DNA from: Metaphire vulgaris
Taxonomy: Eukaryota; Annelida; Clitellata; Crassiclitellata; Megascolecidae
DNA: 64,000 bases
Direction: 5' to 3'
NCBI GenBank assembly: GCA_018105865.1
Contig: CM030863.1
Coordinates: 3,081,101 to 3,145,100 of the forward strand
Position numbers and translations under genes: made by a program. The notes under the pieces were generated by a model. It ran no database searches, was not told where the DNA came from, and saw only the letters and a program-made list of their open reading frames with translations. Of this stretch, positions 1-11,690 are shown one piece after another (position 1 is the stretch's first letter; every line of letters begins with the position of its first letter).

Positions 1-357
1 CAAAAATAAAAAAACGTTGAAAAACGTTAAATAAAAAACGTTACCGACGTTTATCTGAGCGAGATTAGGGACTGTGCCTTATAACAACAGTAACAAAAGC
101 ATCAAAAGAAAGAACTACCTGGAAATGCCTGATTCATGACGTCACCTTATCTTCAACTACTGAAAGAAAGAGGTGTAGTGAATACTAAAGTCCATCAGTT
201 ATAAGTAACCAGGGGAAAACCAATGTTGTTGTCATCGTACTTTTCCATATCCACATATCTCTATATCTTCACCACATAGTCCGAGCGGATGACTATGGCC
301 TGATCTACCACGTGATGGGTCAGACCATATCGTGTTCAAATGTTATTGGTTACACTC

Positions 358-578
358 ATGTAGTTTGTGCATGTGACATTATATCATGTGATGCAGAATT
401 GAATAAAAGCTAGCGGATGGTAAAGGGGACAGACAGACAGAAGTACTCGCTCTCAGACTCTTCAACATCTGGGCTGAGGCGAGGGTCGATCTGCTCCGGA
501 ACTTGAAGCGGCATTAACATCTACGTCTCGTCTCAACTAGTTCCCCAGTAGTAGGCCAGACCCAATATCTGGTCTACT
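358..578. repeat. Possible LTR-like or other dispersed repeat
   Basis: This stretch contains an AATAAA-like signal near 402 and ends in a segment (540-578) that resembles 17360-17402, where a second block also carries an AATAAA signal upstream. The ends read tgtag...ctaca, in the style of an LTR, but I found no target duplication and no neighbouring retrotransposon body. It could be a decayed solo LTR or another dispersed repeat. The sequence before it (1-357) shows no gene. Confidence 0.3.
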
Positions 579-587
579 ACAGAGGAA

Positions 588-635
588 ATGATGATGACGA
601 CGATGATGATGATGATTATGATGATGTTGATGAGT
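588..635. repeat. (GAT)n microsatellite
   Basis: Short run of ATG/GAT triplets with a few interruptions, similar to the tails of LINE fragments elsewhere in the window. No LINE coding sequence was recognised next to it. Confidence 0.7.
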
Positions 636-810
636 AATAACGTGGCATTATGCATTATAATTCTTTAGCTATATTGAATATGCAAAAAGATAAGGATGTG
701 CAAAAATATATGATGAATATGCAGTGGGCATAACTATTTAATAGCACAATAGCACAACAGCTTAATGGGTAGTTTTAAACTGCAGACGTCAGCATTTTAT
801 GGCTATAGGC

Positions 811-822
811 CTATATAAGCAG
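811..822 (+). promoter_or_regulatory. TATA-like box upstream of broken ORF
   Basis: A TATATAAG motif lies about 90 bases before the ATG at 911, a plausible spacing for a core promoter with a short 5' leader. It could be the original promoter of the broken multicopy gene that follows, but a chance match in AT-rich DNA is possible. Confidence 0.3.
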
Positions 823-910
823 CGTGAAACCGACGGCAGCGTTCAGTCGTTCATAAGTCTCAAAATTCGCCGCAAATTCAACTCCTCTATTAAGTAGTTT
901 TCTGTGGAAT

Positions 911-1716
911 ATGTCATCCAGTACTCGAACACTTCGTGAACGGTGCAGGAATAATCCTGACAAGTTTGACTACATTCGTGATTGTTTTGCAACACCTAAA
1001 CAAAAGAGAGGTGTGCCTGAATTTGTGCATAAAGCTTATCAAGAATAATTCAGAGTTAAATTGGGTGACCAGGAAAAACATTGGACACCACATAAAGTGT
1101 GCATGACAAGCGCTGAAAGCCTCAGACAGTGGACCAAAGGTCAGAGAAAAAGTCTTAACTTTGGAGTTCCAATGGTGCGGCGAGAGCCTCGAAACCATGT
1201 TGATGACTGCTACTTCTGCCTGGTAAATATTTCAGGCATGTCCACAAAGACAAAATATTCCATCCAGTACCCAAATCTCCCCGTCTGATCTGAGACCGTT
1301 TGCTCACTGTGATGAAGTTCCTGTACCTATTTGCACTACTTTGGGAGTTTCTGACGACGATGGATTTTGTCAGTCAACAGACACCGATGGTGAAGATTTC
1401 GTGGCCTCAGAAGTTGACGCTGGAATGCATCAAACATTTAACCAAGCTGAGTTGAATGACCTTGTACGAGATCGTGATCTGCCGAAGTCGTCAGCCGAGT
1501 TATGGGTTCAAGACTGAAGGAAAACAACCTGTTGAGTGTTGACTCCAGGAACAACATAGCAGAGAGAATGATCTTCTGAAATATTTCCATATGGAGGAGG
1601 AAGAGTTTGTATACTGCATCAACACCATAGGATTTATTGAATCAATGGGATGTTATATTTGTAGACAAGATGCTTTTTACGACCTGATTACTGACTTTCT
1701 TGGCAACTTGAGAGCC
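911..1716 (+). pseudogene. Broken copy of a multicopy invertebrate gene
   Basis: Starting at the ATG at 911, the reading runs through an in-frame TAA at 1046, continues to a stop at 1286, and then goes on in shifted frames to about 1700. Recognisable pieces include a phrase ending HKVC followed by ESLRQWTKG, then NHVDDCYFCLVN with its Cys pair, and further on an acidic stretch followed by LNDLVRD and PKSSAEL. From memory these match a repeated, uncharacterised protein family of cnidarians and other invertebrates, probably spread by a mobile element. The copy has several stops and frameshifts and is cut at 1717 by a LINE insertion. I do not know its function. Confidence 0.5.
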
Positions 1717-1720
1717 TAGA

Positions 1721-1783
<63 letters not shown>

Positions 1784-3655
1784 TGCTTTCTCCCATCTCA
1801 TTAGCGGCAATAGCTAGACACAAAACTTTTCCATTTATCTTTTTCCGTTGTTAATCTCATTCCATCTATTATTGACATTTGATATCTTTCGAAGTCTTCT
1901 TTGATGTTATCTATCCACTTTTTCCTGGGTCTTCCTCTGCCTCTTTTGCCTTCTTTGTATGCGTAGAGTGCTTCATATAGGAGTCTGTTACTTTTCATTC
2001 TATTTACGTGTCCATGCCATCTAAGTCTTTTTGTTCTGATTTTATCTATTATTGTCTATTTCATCTCCAGTCTTTTCCTGATGTCTTCATTTCTTACTCT
2101 TTGTAATCTACTTACTCCCAATATCTTTCTCAAACAACTCATTTCTGCCACCAATAGTCTGTTTTCATCTGCTCTTTTTAATATCCATGTTTCTGATCCA
2201 TAGAGCAATTGTGGAACAATGATAGTGTTGTATATTTGAATTTTGTGCTGATCTTTATTTCTTTTGCATTCCAAATATGTCTAAGTCTTCCCATTTTCTG
2301 TAGTCCTTTTGCTGCTCTCTTTTTAATATCTTGTTCGTGTCTTCCATCGCTTCTAATTTCTCCTCCCACGTATGTAAAATTCTTTACTTGTTCTATGTTA
2401 TTTCCTTCTAATGATATGTGTATCATTTTCTCTCTTTTTTGTTGACTGCCATGACTTTAGTTTTTGCTGGATTAATCTGGAGTCCAAATCTTCTGCTTGT
2501 TTGATTTACTTGGTCTGTAAGCCTTTCTAATCATCTAGCACTCTCTGCTAGTAAGCTTACATCGTCTGCAAATTTAAGGTTTGATATATTTTCTCCACTA
2601 CAATTCACTCCAGTGTTTAGATTTTCAGTTGCTATTTTAAAGCTTACTTCTAGGATTATTATAAAGAGAGATGGAGATAGCATGCATCCCTGTCTATTCC
2701 CGACTTCTGTTTTAAACCATTCTGACAGGTCTTTATCAACTTTTACTGCACTTTCCATTTTCTTGTATATTGCTTGTATTAGATTTATTAGTTTTTATTC
2801 TATGCCAATATTTTTCATAGCCTGCCATAAAGCCTTCATGTCAAAAAACCTGTTTGTAGTCGATGAAATTGATGTATACAGTTTTATTTGCCTCTGTATA
2901 TTTTTCTATAAGTTGTCTTAAGGTAAAGAGTTGGTCTATGGTACTTCTTCCAGGTCTGAATCCTGATTATTCTTCTCCCATTACCTTTTCTATATAACTA
3001 CTGATTCTTTTTTGTATAATCTTTGTGAAGACTTTTCCTGGTATACTGAGCAGAGTTATTCTTCTGTAGTTATTGCATATTTCTTTGTCCCCTTTCCCTT
3101 TGTATATTGGTATTATAATTCCTTTTGTCCAGTCATCTGGCACTGTCTAGTTGTAGTACAGTGTAGATCTTGTTAATTAGTTCATACAGGGTGTCTATAG
3201 TGTTTCTCCTCCTGCTTTCATTAGTTCAGTTGTTATATCATCAATGCCAGGGGCTTTATTTTTCTTGAGTTCTTTCACTGCTTGTTGTGCTTCCTCTTTC
3301 AAGAAATTGGATGATGTTTCCTGGATATTCGTGCTTGGTATTTCTTGAAGCACAGTCGAGTCGATTTTATTTTGGCGTGTATATAGTTCTTTATAATACT
3401 CTCTCCATCTGCCTGTTATTTCCATGCTATTTGTTAAGATTCTCCCATTTTTATCTTTTATGGTTGCTACTTTCATGTTATAGTCATCACTTGGTTTTTT
3501 GATTTCTTTATACATTTCCTGAATTCTGTTGGCACTGTAGTTGTTTCGTATTTCTTTGCATGTGTTTTGTAGCCAATTCTCTTTATCTCTTTTAAATTTT
3601 CCTTTTATTTCTCTAGTGATCCAGTTTATTTTATGCTTATCTAGGTAATCCTGTA
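1717..3655 (-). mobile_element. Degenerate RTE/craniofacial-type LINE with (ATT)n tail
   Basis: On the minus strand, broken ORFs give consecutive pieces of a reverse transcriptase: an NKAPGIDDITTELMKAGGE motif (about 3200-3260), the RQGCMLSPSLF motif and the catalytic-loop FADD motif (about 2540-2700), then a C-terminal LYGSETW and RGRGRPRKKW tail (about 1900-2210). The order fits a 5'-to-3' element running leftwards. The (ATT)n run at 1717-1782 is its 3' tail, at the junction with the broken gene upstream. Many frameshifts show an old copy. RTE or a related LINE clade is the most likely assignment. Confidence 0.8.
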
Positions 3656-3659
3656 AACA

Positions 3660-4285
3660 GCGGTCCCAAATTCCAATAGCTAAAAATTTCAGTAGACATG
3701 TATGGAAGTTGGCGTTACGCTTAATGTGAACGCTGGCTACTAAACCAGCACGCAGAACTTAGTGGCTTTGATGCCAGTGGGCAGTCAAAATATGTCGAAG
3801 TACATGTAGACGAAAGCTACTTCTACCACCGGAAATACAGTACCACCGTGGCCGTCGTCAACGGGGCTCTTGAGTCGTGGGAATAATTGATCGTGGAAGC
3901 TGTAGATGTTGGCTTGAAGTTGTGGGGAACCGAAATTCAGAGACATTGGAAAGGATAATTGGAGATTACGTTCTACCTGGATCAGTTATTGTAACTGACG
4001 CTTGGCGTTGATATGTAAATCTATCAACACTCAACAACGGGGTATATGATCATCAGGTTGTAATACATTCAGATAACTTTGTGGATGCTCTTTATGATGA
4101 GGTTCATACACAAACAATTGAAGGCTTGTGGATGCAGGCGAAGAGAAAACTGCGCTACCAAAGCGAAACAAGCAAGGCATTGTTTCCCAGTTATTTATCA
4201 ACTTTCCAATGGCGTTTCTCGCATAAATCACACGGTTTTGGCCAATACCTGAAATTACTATGCGAAAACTATTTAGTTTGAGAAA
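3660..4285 (+). pseudogene. Merlin (IS1016/ISXO2-like) transposase remnant
   Basis: Reading across frames on the plus strand gives the Merlin core: a VDESYFYHRKY block with the first catalytic Asp (about 3805-3835), an LPGSVIVTDAW block with the second (about 3975-4005), and a C-terminal frame at 4081-4281 containing EVHTQTIEGLWMQAKRKLRY, whose Glu-Gly-Leu-Trp signature is typical. The family cuts and pastes DNA by a DDE mechanism. At least three frameshifts and an in-frame stop break this copy. No terminal repeats were identified. It lies between two LINE fragments. Confidence 0.8.
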
Positions 4286-4423
4286 ATACAACAGCTTTTG
4301 TATGACTTTGTTGAATAAATTTGGTTCTTGAATTTGGGACCGCGTCGAAAGGACCTGTCCCCAAACCCCGCTGTCTTAAGCGGCGGAGGGACGATCCGAT
4401 AGATGATTGCTAGGTCCCGAGCG

Positions 4424-4755
4424 CAGTGGTGGCTCCAGGATTTGGCAAGTGGGGGGCCGTTGGGGTGGCAACTTCTAATCATGAAGGGGCCAACCATTCG
4501 TTGTTAGGTATGTAGTATTAAGTACAGTAGCGTCATTTCACACTTTTCTTGGGGGCGAGAAAATTTTTTGCTAAATTTTAGGCAAATTTTAGGCAATTTT
4601 TGCAAATTCTAGGCAATTTTTGCAATTTTTTTTTACAATAATTTTGGCAATTTTTGGGCCAATTTTGGAAAATTTGCAATTTTTAAATATTTTTTGGTAA
4701 ATTTTTATATATAGTATAGTATATATAGTATAGTATATATAGTATATATATATAG

Positions 4756-4786
<31 letters not shown>

Positions 4787-4869
4787 TAGGTCTCAACAGG
4801 GGCCACTGGGGGCCAGTATCTCAGTAGGGGCACGGGCCCCCCTGCCCCCCCCCGGTGGAGCCGCCACTG
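4424..4869. mobile_element. Non-autonomous hAT element in LINE, 8-bp TSD
   Basis: Ends are CAGTGGTGGCTCCAGG and its near-complement GGAGCCGCCACTG. The 8-bp direct repeat cccgagcg flanks it exactly (4416-4423 and 4870-4877), the hallmark of hAT insertion. The same end sequences and inner arm (ttggcaagtggggg) occur at 27.1-27.9 kb and 50.9-51.1 kb. The middle is AT-rich, with runs of 'ggcaattttt' and a TA microsatellite. No transposase is present. Confidence 0.85.
4700..4790. repeat. (TA)n/TATAG microsatellite
   Basis: Alternating TA with regular tatagta interruptions inside the hAT element at 4424-4869. Simple repeat with no coding content. Confidence 0.85.
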
Positions 4870-5874
4870 CCCGAGCGTAGTTGAGAGCGGCGTTCTACCG
4901 TTGAACAGTTCGGACAGGTAGGTCGGACAGAACGGGTCGTTAAGCGCTCGGTGCATAAGCCAAAGACGCTTGTATAACACGCGCTCGGGGATCCGCAACC
5001 AGTGTAGACGATCCTTCAGGAGCGGCGTGACGTGGGCACTCCATCTGGTTCCGTAGATGAGGCAAGCCGAAACATTCAGAACCATCTGAAGTCGAATTAG
5101 TTGCCTATCCGGTAGTCCGTATAGCAGACTATTACAATAGTCGATGCGGGCAACCACCAGTGTCTGGACCAAGTTGATAACCGCCGAGGTTGGTAGATAG
5201 CGTCGCACTTCTCTAATCCGCTACAAGTGAAAGTATCTTGACCTGATAGTATTGCTCAGTTGTGCGTCGAACGAAAACGACTCATCGAGGAGTACACCGA
5301 GTAGACGGAGCTGGCTAGTGGGTGTTTTAGCTACACCCTCAACATTGAACGCGGTGCGGTCAATGAGGTGTCTTCTGTGATGGGTAGCGAGCCAGAGAAA
5401 CTCCGTCTTCGCCGGGTTCAGCGAGAGTCGATTCTGATCGGTCCATACCCGGACTGCCGCTGTCGTATAAAATTATTTCCCCCATAAAGTTATTTCCTGG
5501 TCAAGTTTTGATTGGTCGGCAGATAGCCTGTCAATCAAGATTAGAACCGCCCTCCCATAGCAACGACAACTATAATTTTATTTCCTCCTTGGGAATTCTT
5601 TGCAGGCAACCAATGGCAATGCTTGAAGCAATTATATGGGTGGAGCCATGAGGCATAACACATACGCAAATCTCATGCATATACACAAGTTCATAAATAT
5701 TCATTACCTATAACCACGGTGATTGGCTGCCAATTACAGTCAATCACAGTCGTCCTATCTATCATTTGTTTTTCGAATGCGGTCAATCGCGATTTTGACA
5801 AAGTAGTTTCAAATTTCCATTTGACAAAGTAGCTTCAAGTTTACATTTAATGAGATAGAAATTGCAATAATCAC

Positions 5875-6070
5875 TTGGTGTTAAATGTTGTATTACGCTC
5901 ACTGTTATATTTTGTTCTGCAGTGGTTTTTGTTACTCATCCTCGTACTGTACATTCATTGGTTTGTCAATAAACTTCTACGGTGCCACAATCATATCAGT
6001 GGTTTACACACAGGTTTGCTTAGCCTCAGAAACCACTTAAAATCACATTATTATTATCATAATGCCCAGG
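5875..6070 (+). mobile_element. LINE 3'-end fragment
   Basis: The stretch at 5990-6065 (cagtggtttacacac...cacttaaaatcacatta) closely resembles 56225-56280, which follows a recognisable LINE C-terminus. This is therefore probably the 3' untranslated end of a 5'-truncated LINE copy inserted in the left arm of the large element. No ORF of note. Confidence 0.45.
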
Positions 6071-6284
6071 GCTTCAGCCGATGGCGCACAAAACCAAAAT
6101 TGAACTAGAGCCAGGTCAATTATTAACGGTATCTGAAAAAGTAGAAAATTTGCATTATCCATTTAGGAAAAATATACATTATGGGCGCCTGAACTGTATA
6201 TATAATTGTTTAGCGATACCAGATCAGTTGGAAAGATTTTAAGGACTAAACTTTCCTACCTATCTACACATAACTATATAGTGA

Positions 6285-7840
6285 GGAAATAAAATTATAG
6301 CCGGTTATAAATTTATTTCCTAGTCTACGGTCTATCTATACCTGTGTATAGCATTGGTTGGAAATGGTATCCTATGGGTAATAAATTTATTTCCTAGGAA
6401 ATAAAATTATAGCCAGTTATAAATTTATTTCCTAGTCTACTGTCTATCTATACCTGTTTATAGCATTGGTTGGAAATGATATCCTATGGGGAAATAAATT
6501 TATTTCCTAGGAAATAAAATTATAGCCGGTTATAAATTTATTTCCTAGACTACTGTCTATCTATACCTGTGTATAGCATTGGTTGGAAATGATATTCTAT
6601 GGGTAATAAATTTATTTCCTGGGAAATAAAATTATAGCCGGTTATAAATTTATTTCCTAGGAAATAAAATTATAGCCAGTTATAAATTTATTTCTAGCCT
6701 ACGGTCTATCTATACCTGTTTATAGCATTGGTTGGAAATGATATCCTATGGGTAATAAATTTATTTCCTAGGAAATAAAATTATAGCAGGCTATAAATTT
6801 ATTTCCTAGTCTACGGTCTATCTATACCTGTTGATATCATTGGTTGGAAATGATATTCTATGGGTAATAAATTTATTTCTAGAAATAAAATTATAGCCAG
6901 TTATAAATTTATTTCCTAGTCTACGGCCTGTCTATACCTGTGTATAGCATTGGTTGGAAATGATATTCTATGGGTAATAAATTTATTTCCTGAGAAATAA
7001 AATTATAACCGGTTATAAATTTATTTCCTAGGAAATAAAATTATAGCCGGTTATAAATTTATTTCCTAGCCTACGGTCTATCTATACCTGTTTATAGCAT
7101 TGGTTGGAAATGATATCCTGTGGGTAATAAATTTATTTCTTAGGAAATAAAATTATAGCCGGGTATAAATTTATTTCCTAGTCTACGGTTTATCTATACC
7201 TGTTTATAGCATTGGTTGGAAATGATATCCTATGGGTAATAAATTTCCTAGGAAATAAAATTATAGCCGGTTATAAATTTATTTCCTAGTCTACGGTCTA
7301 TCTATACCTGTTTATATCATTGGTTGGAAATGATATCCTATGGGTAATAAATTTCCTAGGAAATAAAATTATAGCCGGTTATAACTTTATTTCCTAGTCT
7401 GCTGTCTATCTATACCCGTGTATAGCATTGGTTGAAAATGATATCCTATTTCCTAGGAAATAAAATTATAGCCGGTTATAACTTTATTTCCTAGTCTACT
7501 GTCTATCTATTCCTGTGTATAGCATTGGTTGGAAATGATATCCTATGGGTAATAAATTTATTTCCTAGGAAATAAAATTATAGCCGGTTATAAATTTATT
7601 TCCTAGTCTATGGTCTATCTATACCTGTTGATAGCATTGGTTGGAAATGATATCCTATGGGTAATAAATTTATTTTTATAGGAAATAAAATTATAGCCGG
7701 TTATAAATTTATTTCCTAGTCTACGGTCTATCCATACCTGTGTATAGCATTGGTTGGAAATGAAATCATATTCTATGGGTAATAAATTTATTTCTAGGAA
7801 ATACAATTATAGCCGGTTATAAATTTATTTCCTATCTATC
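6285..7840 (+). repeat. Left satellite array, ~113-bp unit
   Basis: About 14 head-to-tail copies of a ~113-bp unit: ggaaataaaattatagccgg, then ttataaatttatttcctagt, a ctatctatacctgtgtatag block and an attggttggaaatgatatcc block. Unit starts at 6285, 6397 and 6510 show the period. Units differ by point changes and small deletions. Each unit contains the GGAAATAA word found at the element's termini, so the array looks like an amplification of subterminal sequence. Confidence 0.9.
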
Positions 7841-7904
7841 TATACCTGCATCATGTAGCATTGGTTGGAAAGAAAATCATGTCCTAACCATATACACATA
7901 TAAG

Positions 7905-8757
7905 CAGGGCGGTTTGAAGGTCTTCGTAGGCCCTGGGCACTTTCACAATCGTAGGCCCTCCTCAACTTGAAACCTCCAAGTTGCCAACTACGCAACCAAC
8001 TGTGGATTAAACTTTAAAGTTAAACATTTTCGCATTATTTTATGACTTCATGTTTAATAATGATTTTGGAATGCACCCTCCTCAGTTTTCGATGTCAAAA
8101 TTCAAATCTAGTTCAACTTCCTTCTGTCAACTGATGAAACAGTTTCTAAAGCCAAGGCACTAATTATGGTGTATCCATCAGATCTGGAAGAGGCAATTAC
8201 TGACGACTTTCTTCTATTTTCACAAATATTTGGCATTATTAAAAGAGTGGCTGAAATGCTTGGCCTAGGGCTCAAATAAAGAATAGGATGGTGATACGTT
8301 TTCCAAATGTAAATATTGCTTTCCGAATCTACCTTTCAATTTTTGGAACAAGTTGTAAAGGTGAACGTTCATTTTCCAAACTGAAACTTATAAAAACTTA
8401 TCTTCGGTCAACGATAGGATAAACATGACTATCCTCCCTGGCACTACTTTCATTCGAAAAAGACGATGCGGGAAATGACATTTGAGGACATCATACGTGA
8501 CTTTGCTTGCTTATGAAAAGACCCAAAAGGTTTACATATCGTAACACTGCTCAAGTGCTCATATTAATAGATATTATACTGTTTGTGACTGCTAGAGTTA
8601 AACGTTATTAAATTTGTATCTGCAAGACTGCAATTTCTGCCATAGCCTATTTTTACTCCTTCATGTTCTCCATATACATCTGACTTTCGTAGGCCCCTGA
8701 AAAGGTCATGGGCCCTGGGCACAGTGCCCAATGTGCCCAGTAGATAAAACGGCCCTG
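7905..8757 (+). mobile_element. hAT element with degenerate transposase C-terminus
   Basis: Ends are CAGGGCGGTTTGAAGG and the inverse AAAACGGCCCTG, flanked by an exact 8-bp duplication, catataag. On the plus strand at about 8290-8510 shifted frames read GERSFSKLKLIKTYLRST-like residues, the conserved hAT dimerisation region, followed by a frame containing MTFEDIIRDFACL. This is therefore the decayed 3' part of an autonomous hAT transposase gene. A second copy of its left end occurs at 58460. It lies in the centre of the large inverted-repeat element. Confidence 0.85.
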
Positions 8758-8816
8758 CATATAAGCTTATAGCTTTCTGTTGTGGTTAGGTTTTTGAGTA
8801 AGATATAGTAGACTAA

Positions 8817-9184
8817 GGGCTCGTCTATAAATTACGTCACGCGGTTAGGGGGAGGAGTCCGGCCATTTGTGACGAAGTGTGAGGACGGGGGTTCCGTAAA
8901 TGTGACGTCCCGCAAAATTTTTTTAGGTGATTACCTTTGACATTTTTTGCTTGTAAGGGATTTTGGAGAGGAAAAAAATACAATTATGACCTTTTTTGCT
9001 TGTCATGGTTTTTCGAGAGGAAAAAATACAAGGATGGCCATTTTTGCTTTGTCAAGACTTTTCGAAAGACGAAAATTCGGGGGAGGTCGGCCCCTGTGAC
9101 GTCATATTTTAGGGGTCCGACGTTTTGTGACGTCGCGTTACGTAGGGAGTGCAAAATCGCGTGACGTAATTTATGGACGACCCC
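8817..9184. mobile_element. MITE with GTC(C/T)ATAAATTACGTCACGCG ends
   Basis: The terminal inverted repeats gggctcgtctataaattacg and cgtaatttatggacgacccc match over about 27 bases. Inside, a ~60-bp segment with the word 'gaccttttttgcttgtca' and a following 'cgagaggaaaaaa' is repeated about three times. Relatives with similar ends lie at 37275, 47843 and 52268. Superfamily unassigned. Confidence 0.75.
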
Positions 9185-9970
9185 AAAGATGAATTTAGGC
9201 TTAGTCGTAGTTTATGGTAGTTGCTAGTATTGTTCATTAGGAACTGGAATTATGTAGCACCAGCATTACTTGACTATTGTGTTTAAAGTACTTTTGTGGG
9301 TTTCTTCCCTTCGCCTCCTCTTCTTCACTTCCTCCCAATCAATGCTTCATATGAAATCGTATAGTTATTATTATAAGATAGCCATTATCAGCATTATTGC
9401 TTGCTAAGTTTAATCATATCTGCGTATAATCAGCGGCTTATCAATCGCAAAAGAATCGCATTTTCGGGTAAACTCACTACGGGTGGTCTTGAGTATGTTT
9501 AACAGTTTAAGTCGAGATTGATCATCTACAACAGACCGCTTACACTTATTTTCAAATGCGGATGCTACTAAAAATTGAATCATGCATTTTCACTTCAAAT
9601 ATGCCAATGATTTGCCATTGTTCTAGCACAGCTGATCTTTATTTGTAATGATCGTTGTTCTGATAATAATTGTTTCGACAAATGACATGTTTCTCTGGCG
9701 CTTCGTCATAAATCGTCTTTTTAATGTCGACTTATACACAGAGGATAAACTGATAGGCCTATTGAGATTTCTAATCCGGAAACGCATTTTATCGTCTGTT
9801 GGTAGTATCTTCCTCGTCACTTTAATGAAGGCCATCTCTTGTTGCTAAGGATAGCATTCACTATATATTACTCTACTGAAGCATTTTTTCAACTATGCTT
9901 TCTCGTGGGAAATTGAAATCCGTTTTTCAGTTAATACCATCAAGATAACGCCAAAATGCCAAGTGCCAAT
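9185..9970. other. Non-repeated centre of the large element, no gene seen
   Basis: No recognisable coding sequence. ORFs of 66-70 codons on both strands (9623-9848) have no known motif and overlap each other. Without the hAT and MITE insertions, this and short flanks form the roughly 0.9-kb loop between the two satellite arms. Confidence 0.5.
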
Positions 9971-9974
9971 GAAA

Positions 9975-11690
9975 TAGATAGGTAGGAAATAAATTTATTA
10001 CCCATAGGATATCATTTCCAACCAATGCTATATACAGGTATAGATAGATAGGAAATAAATTTATTACCGGTTATAATTTTATTTCCTAGGAAATAAATTT
10101 ATTACCCATGGGATATCACACGATGGTCACACGTTCCAATTCCACCAGGACATTATCCGTGCCACGCACTCGTACCAGATTGGGAGAGCGTGCGTTCAGG
10201 GTGATTGGTCCATCACTCTGGAATCAACTTCCGCCTCCTCTCAGAGATGGAATTTTTAACCGTGACATTTTTCTCGCTCGACTTAAAACATATATGTTTG
10301 ACCTGCCAACCGAGGCGCATTTGTAATAATTGCGCCTAGTAAACGAACTTTACGTGTGTATGTATGTATGTATGTATGTATGTATGTATGTATGTATGTA
10401 TGTATATCATTTCATTTATAACCAATGCTATATACAGGTATAGATAGATGGGAAATAAATTTATTACCGGTTATAATTTTATTTCCTAGGAAATAAATTT
10501 ATTACCCATGGGATATCATTTCATTTCCAACCAATGGTATACACAGGTATAGATAGATAGGAAATAAATTTATTACCGGTTATAATTTTATTTTCTAGGA
10601 AATAAATTTATTACCCATGGGATATCATTTCATTTCCAACCAATGGTATACACAGGTATAGATAGATAGGAAATAAATTTATTACCGGTTATAATTTTAT
10701 TTCCTAGGAAATAAATTTATTACCCATGGCATATCATTTCATTTCCAACCAATGCTATATACAGGTATAGATAGACAGTAGACTAGGAAATAAATTTCTA
10801 ACCGGCTATAATTTTATTTCCTAGGAAATAAATTTATTACCCATAGGGTATCATTTCCAACCAATGCTATATACAGGTATAGATAGATAGGAAATAAATT
10901 TATTACCAGTTATAAATTTATTTCCTTGAAATAAATTTATTACCCATGGGATATCATTTCATTTCCAACCAATGCTATATACAGGTATAGATAGACAGTA
11001 GACTAGGAAATAAATTTATAACCGGCTATAATTTTATTTCCTAGGAAATAAATTTATTACCCATGGGATATCATTTCCAACCAATGCTATATACAGGTAT
11101 AGATAGATGGGAAATAAATTTATTACCGGTTATAATTTTATTTCCTAGGAAATAAATTTATTACCCATGGGATATCATTTCATTTCCAACCAATGGTATA
11201 CACAGGTATAGATAGATAGGAAATAAATTTATTACCGGTTATAATTTTATTCCTAGGAAATAAATTTATTACCCATGGGATATCATTTCATTTCCAACCA
11301 ATGGTATACACAGGTATAGATAGATAGGAAATAAATTTATTACCGGTTATAATTTTATTTCCTAGGAAATAAATTTATTACCCATGGGATATCATTTCAT
11401 TTCCAACCAATGCTATACACAGGTATAGATAGATAGGAAATAAATTTATTACCGGTTATAATTTTATTTCCTAGGAAATAAATTTATTACCCATGGGATA
11501 TCATTTCATTTCCAACCAATGCTCTACACAGATATAGATAGATAAGAAATAAATTTATTACCGGTTATAATTTTATTTCCTAGGAAATAAATTTATTACT
11601 CATGGGATATCATTTCATTTCTAACCAATGCTATATTCAGGTATAGATAGACCGTAGACTAGAAATAAATTTATAACCGGCTATAATGTT
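9975..11690 (-). repeat. Right satellite array, inverted ~113-bp units
   Basis: About 15 units that are the reverse complement of those at 6285-7840: ggaaataaatttattaccca, tgggatatcatttcatttcc, aaccaatgctatatacaggt, then atagatagataggaaataaa. The two arrays form the arms of a giant imperfect palindrome. A LINE fragment interrupts the array at 10112-10405. Confidence 0.9.
10112..10405 (+). mobile_element. 5'-truncated CR1/L2-type LINE with (TGTA)n tail
   Basis: The frame ending at 10326 contains RTRTRLGERAF, GPSLWNQLPPPLR and ARLKTYMF, the standard C-terminal end of CR1/L2/Rex-type reverse transcriptases, followed within 30 bases by a (TGTA)n run (10353-10403). The insertion interrupts a satellite unit, and 'atatca' lies on both sides as a likely target duplication. 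Confidence 0.85.

Larger units (their letters stand above)
4291..5460 (-). pseudogene. CR1/L2-like LINE, 3' half of reverse transcriptase ORF
   Basis: This is the downstream part of a LINE ORF whose upstream part lies at 12073-12650 on the far side of a 6.6-kb transposon. From 5460 leftwards it encodes the thumb region (NRLSLNPAKTEFLW) and the conserved RIDYCNSLLYGLP and LHWLRIPERVLYKR blocks. After a hAT insertion (4424-4869) it continues with an FGDRSFRR end (4320-4423). One in-frame stop is seen near 5220. Family blocks identify a CR1/L2/Rex-type non-LTR retrotransposon. Confidence 0.85.

Noticed and set aside
6285..7840. CRISPR-like repeat array
   Set aside because: Units are contiguous ~113-bp satellites without unique spacers, in a eukaryotic transposon.
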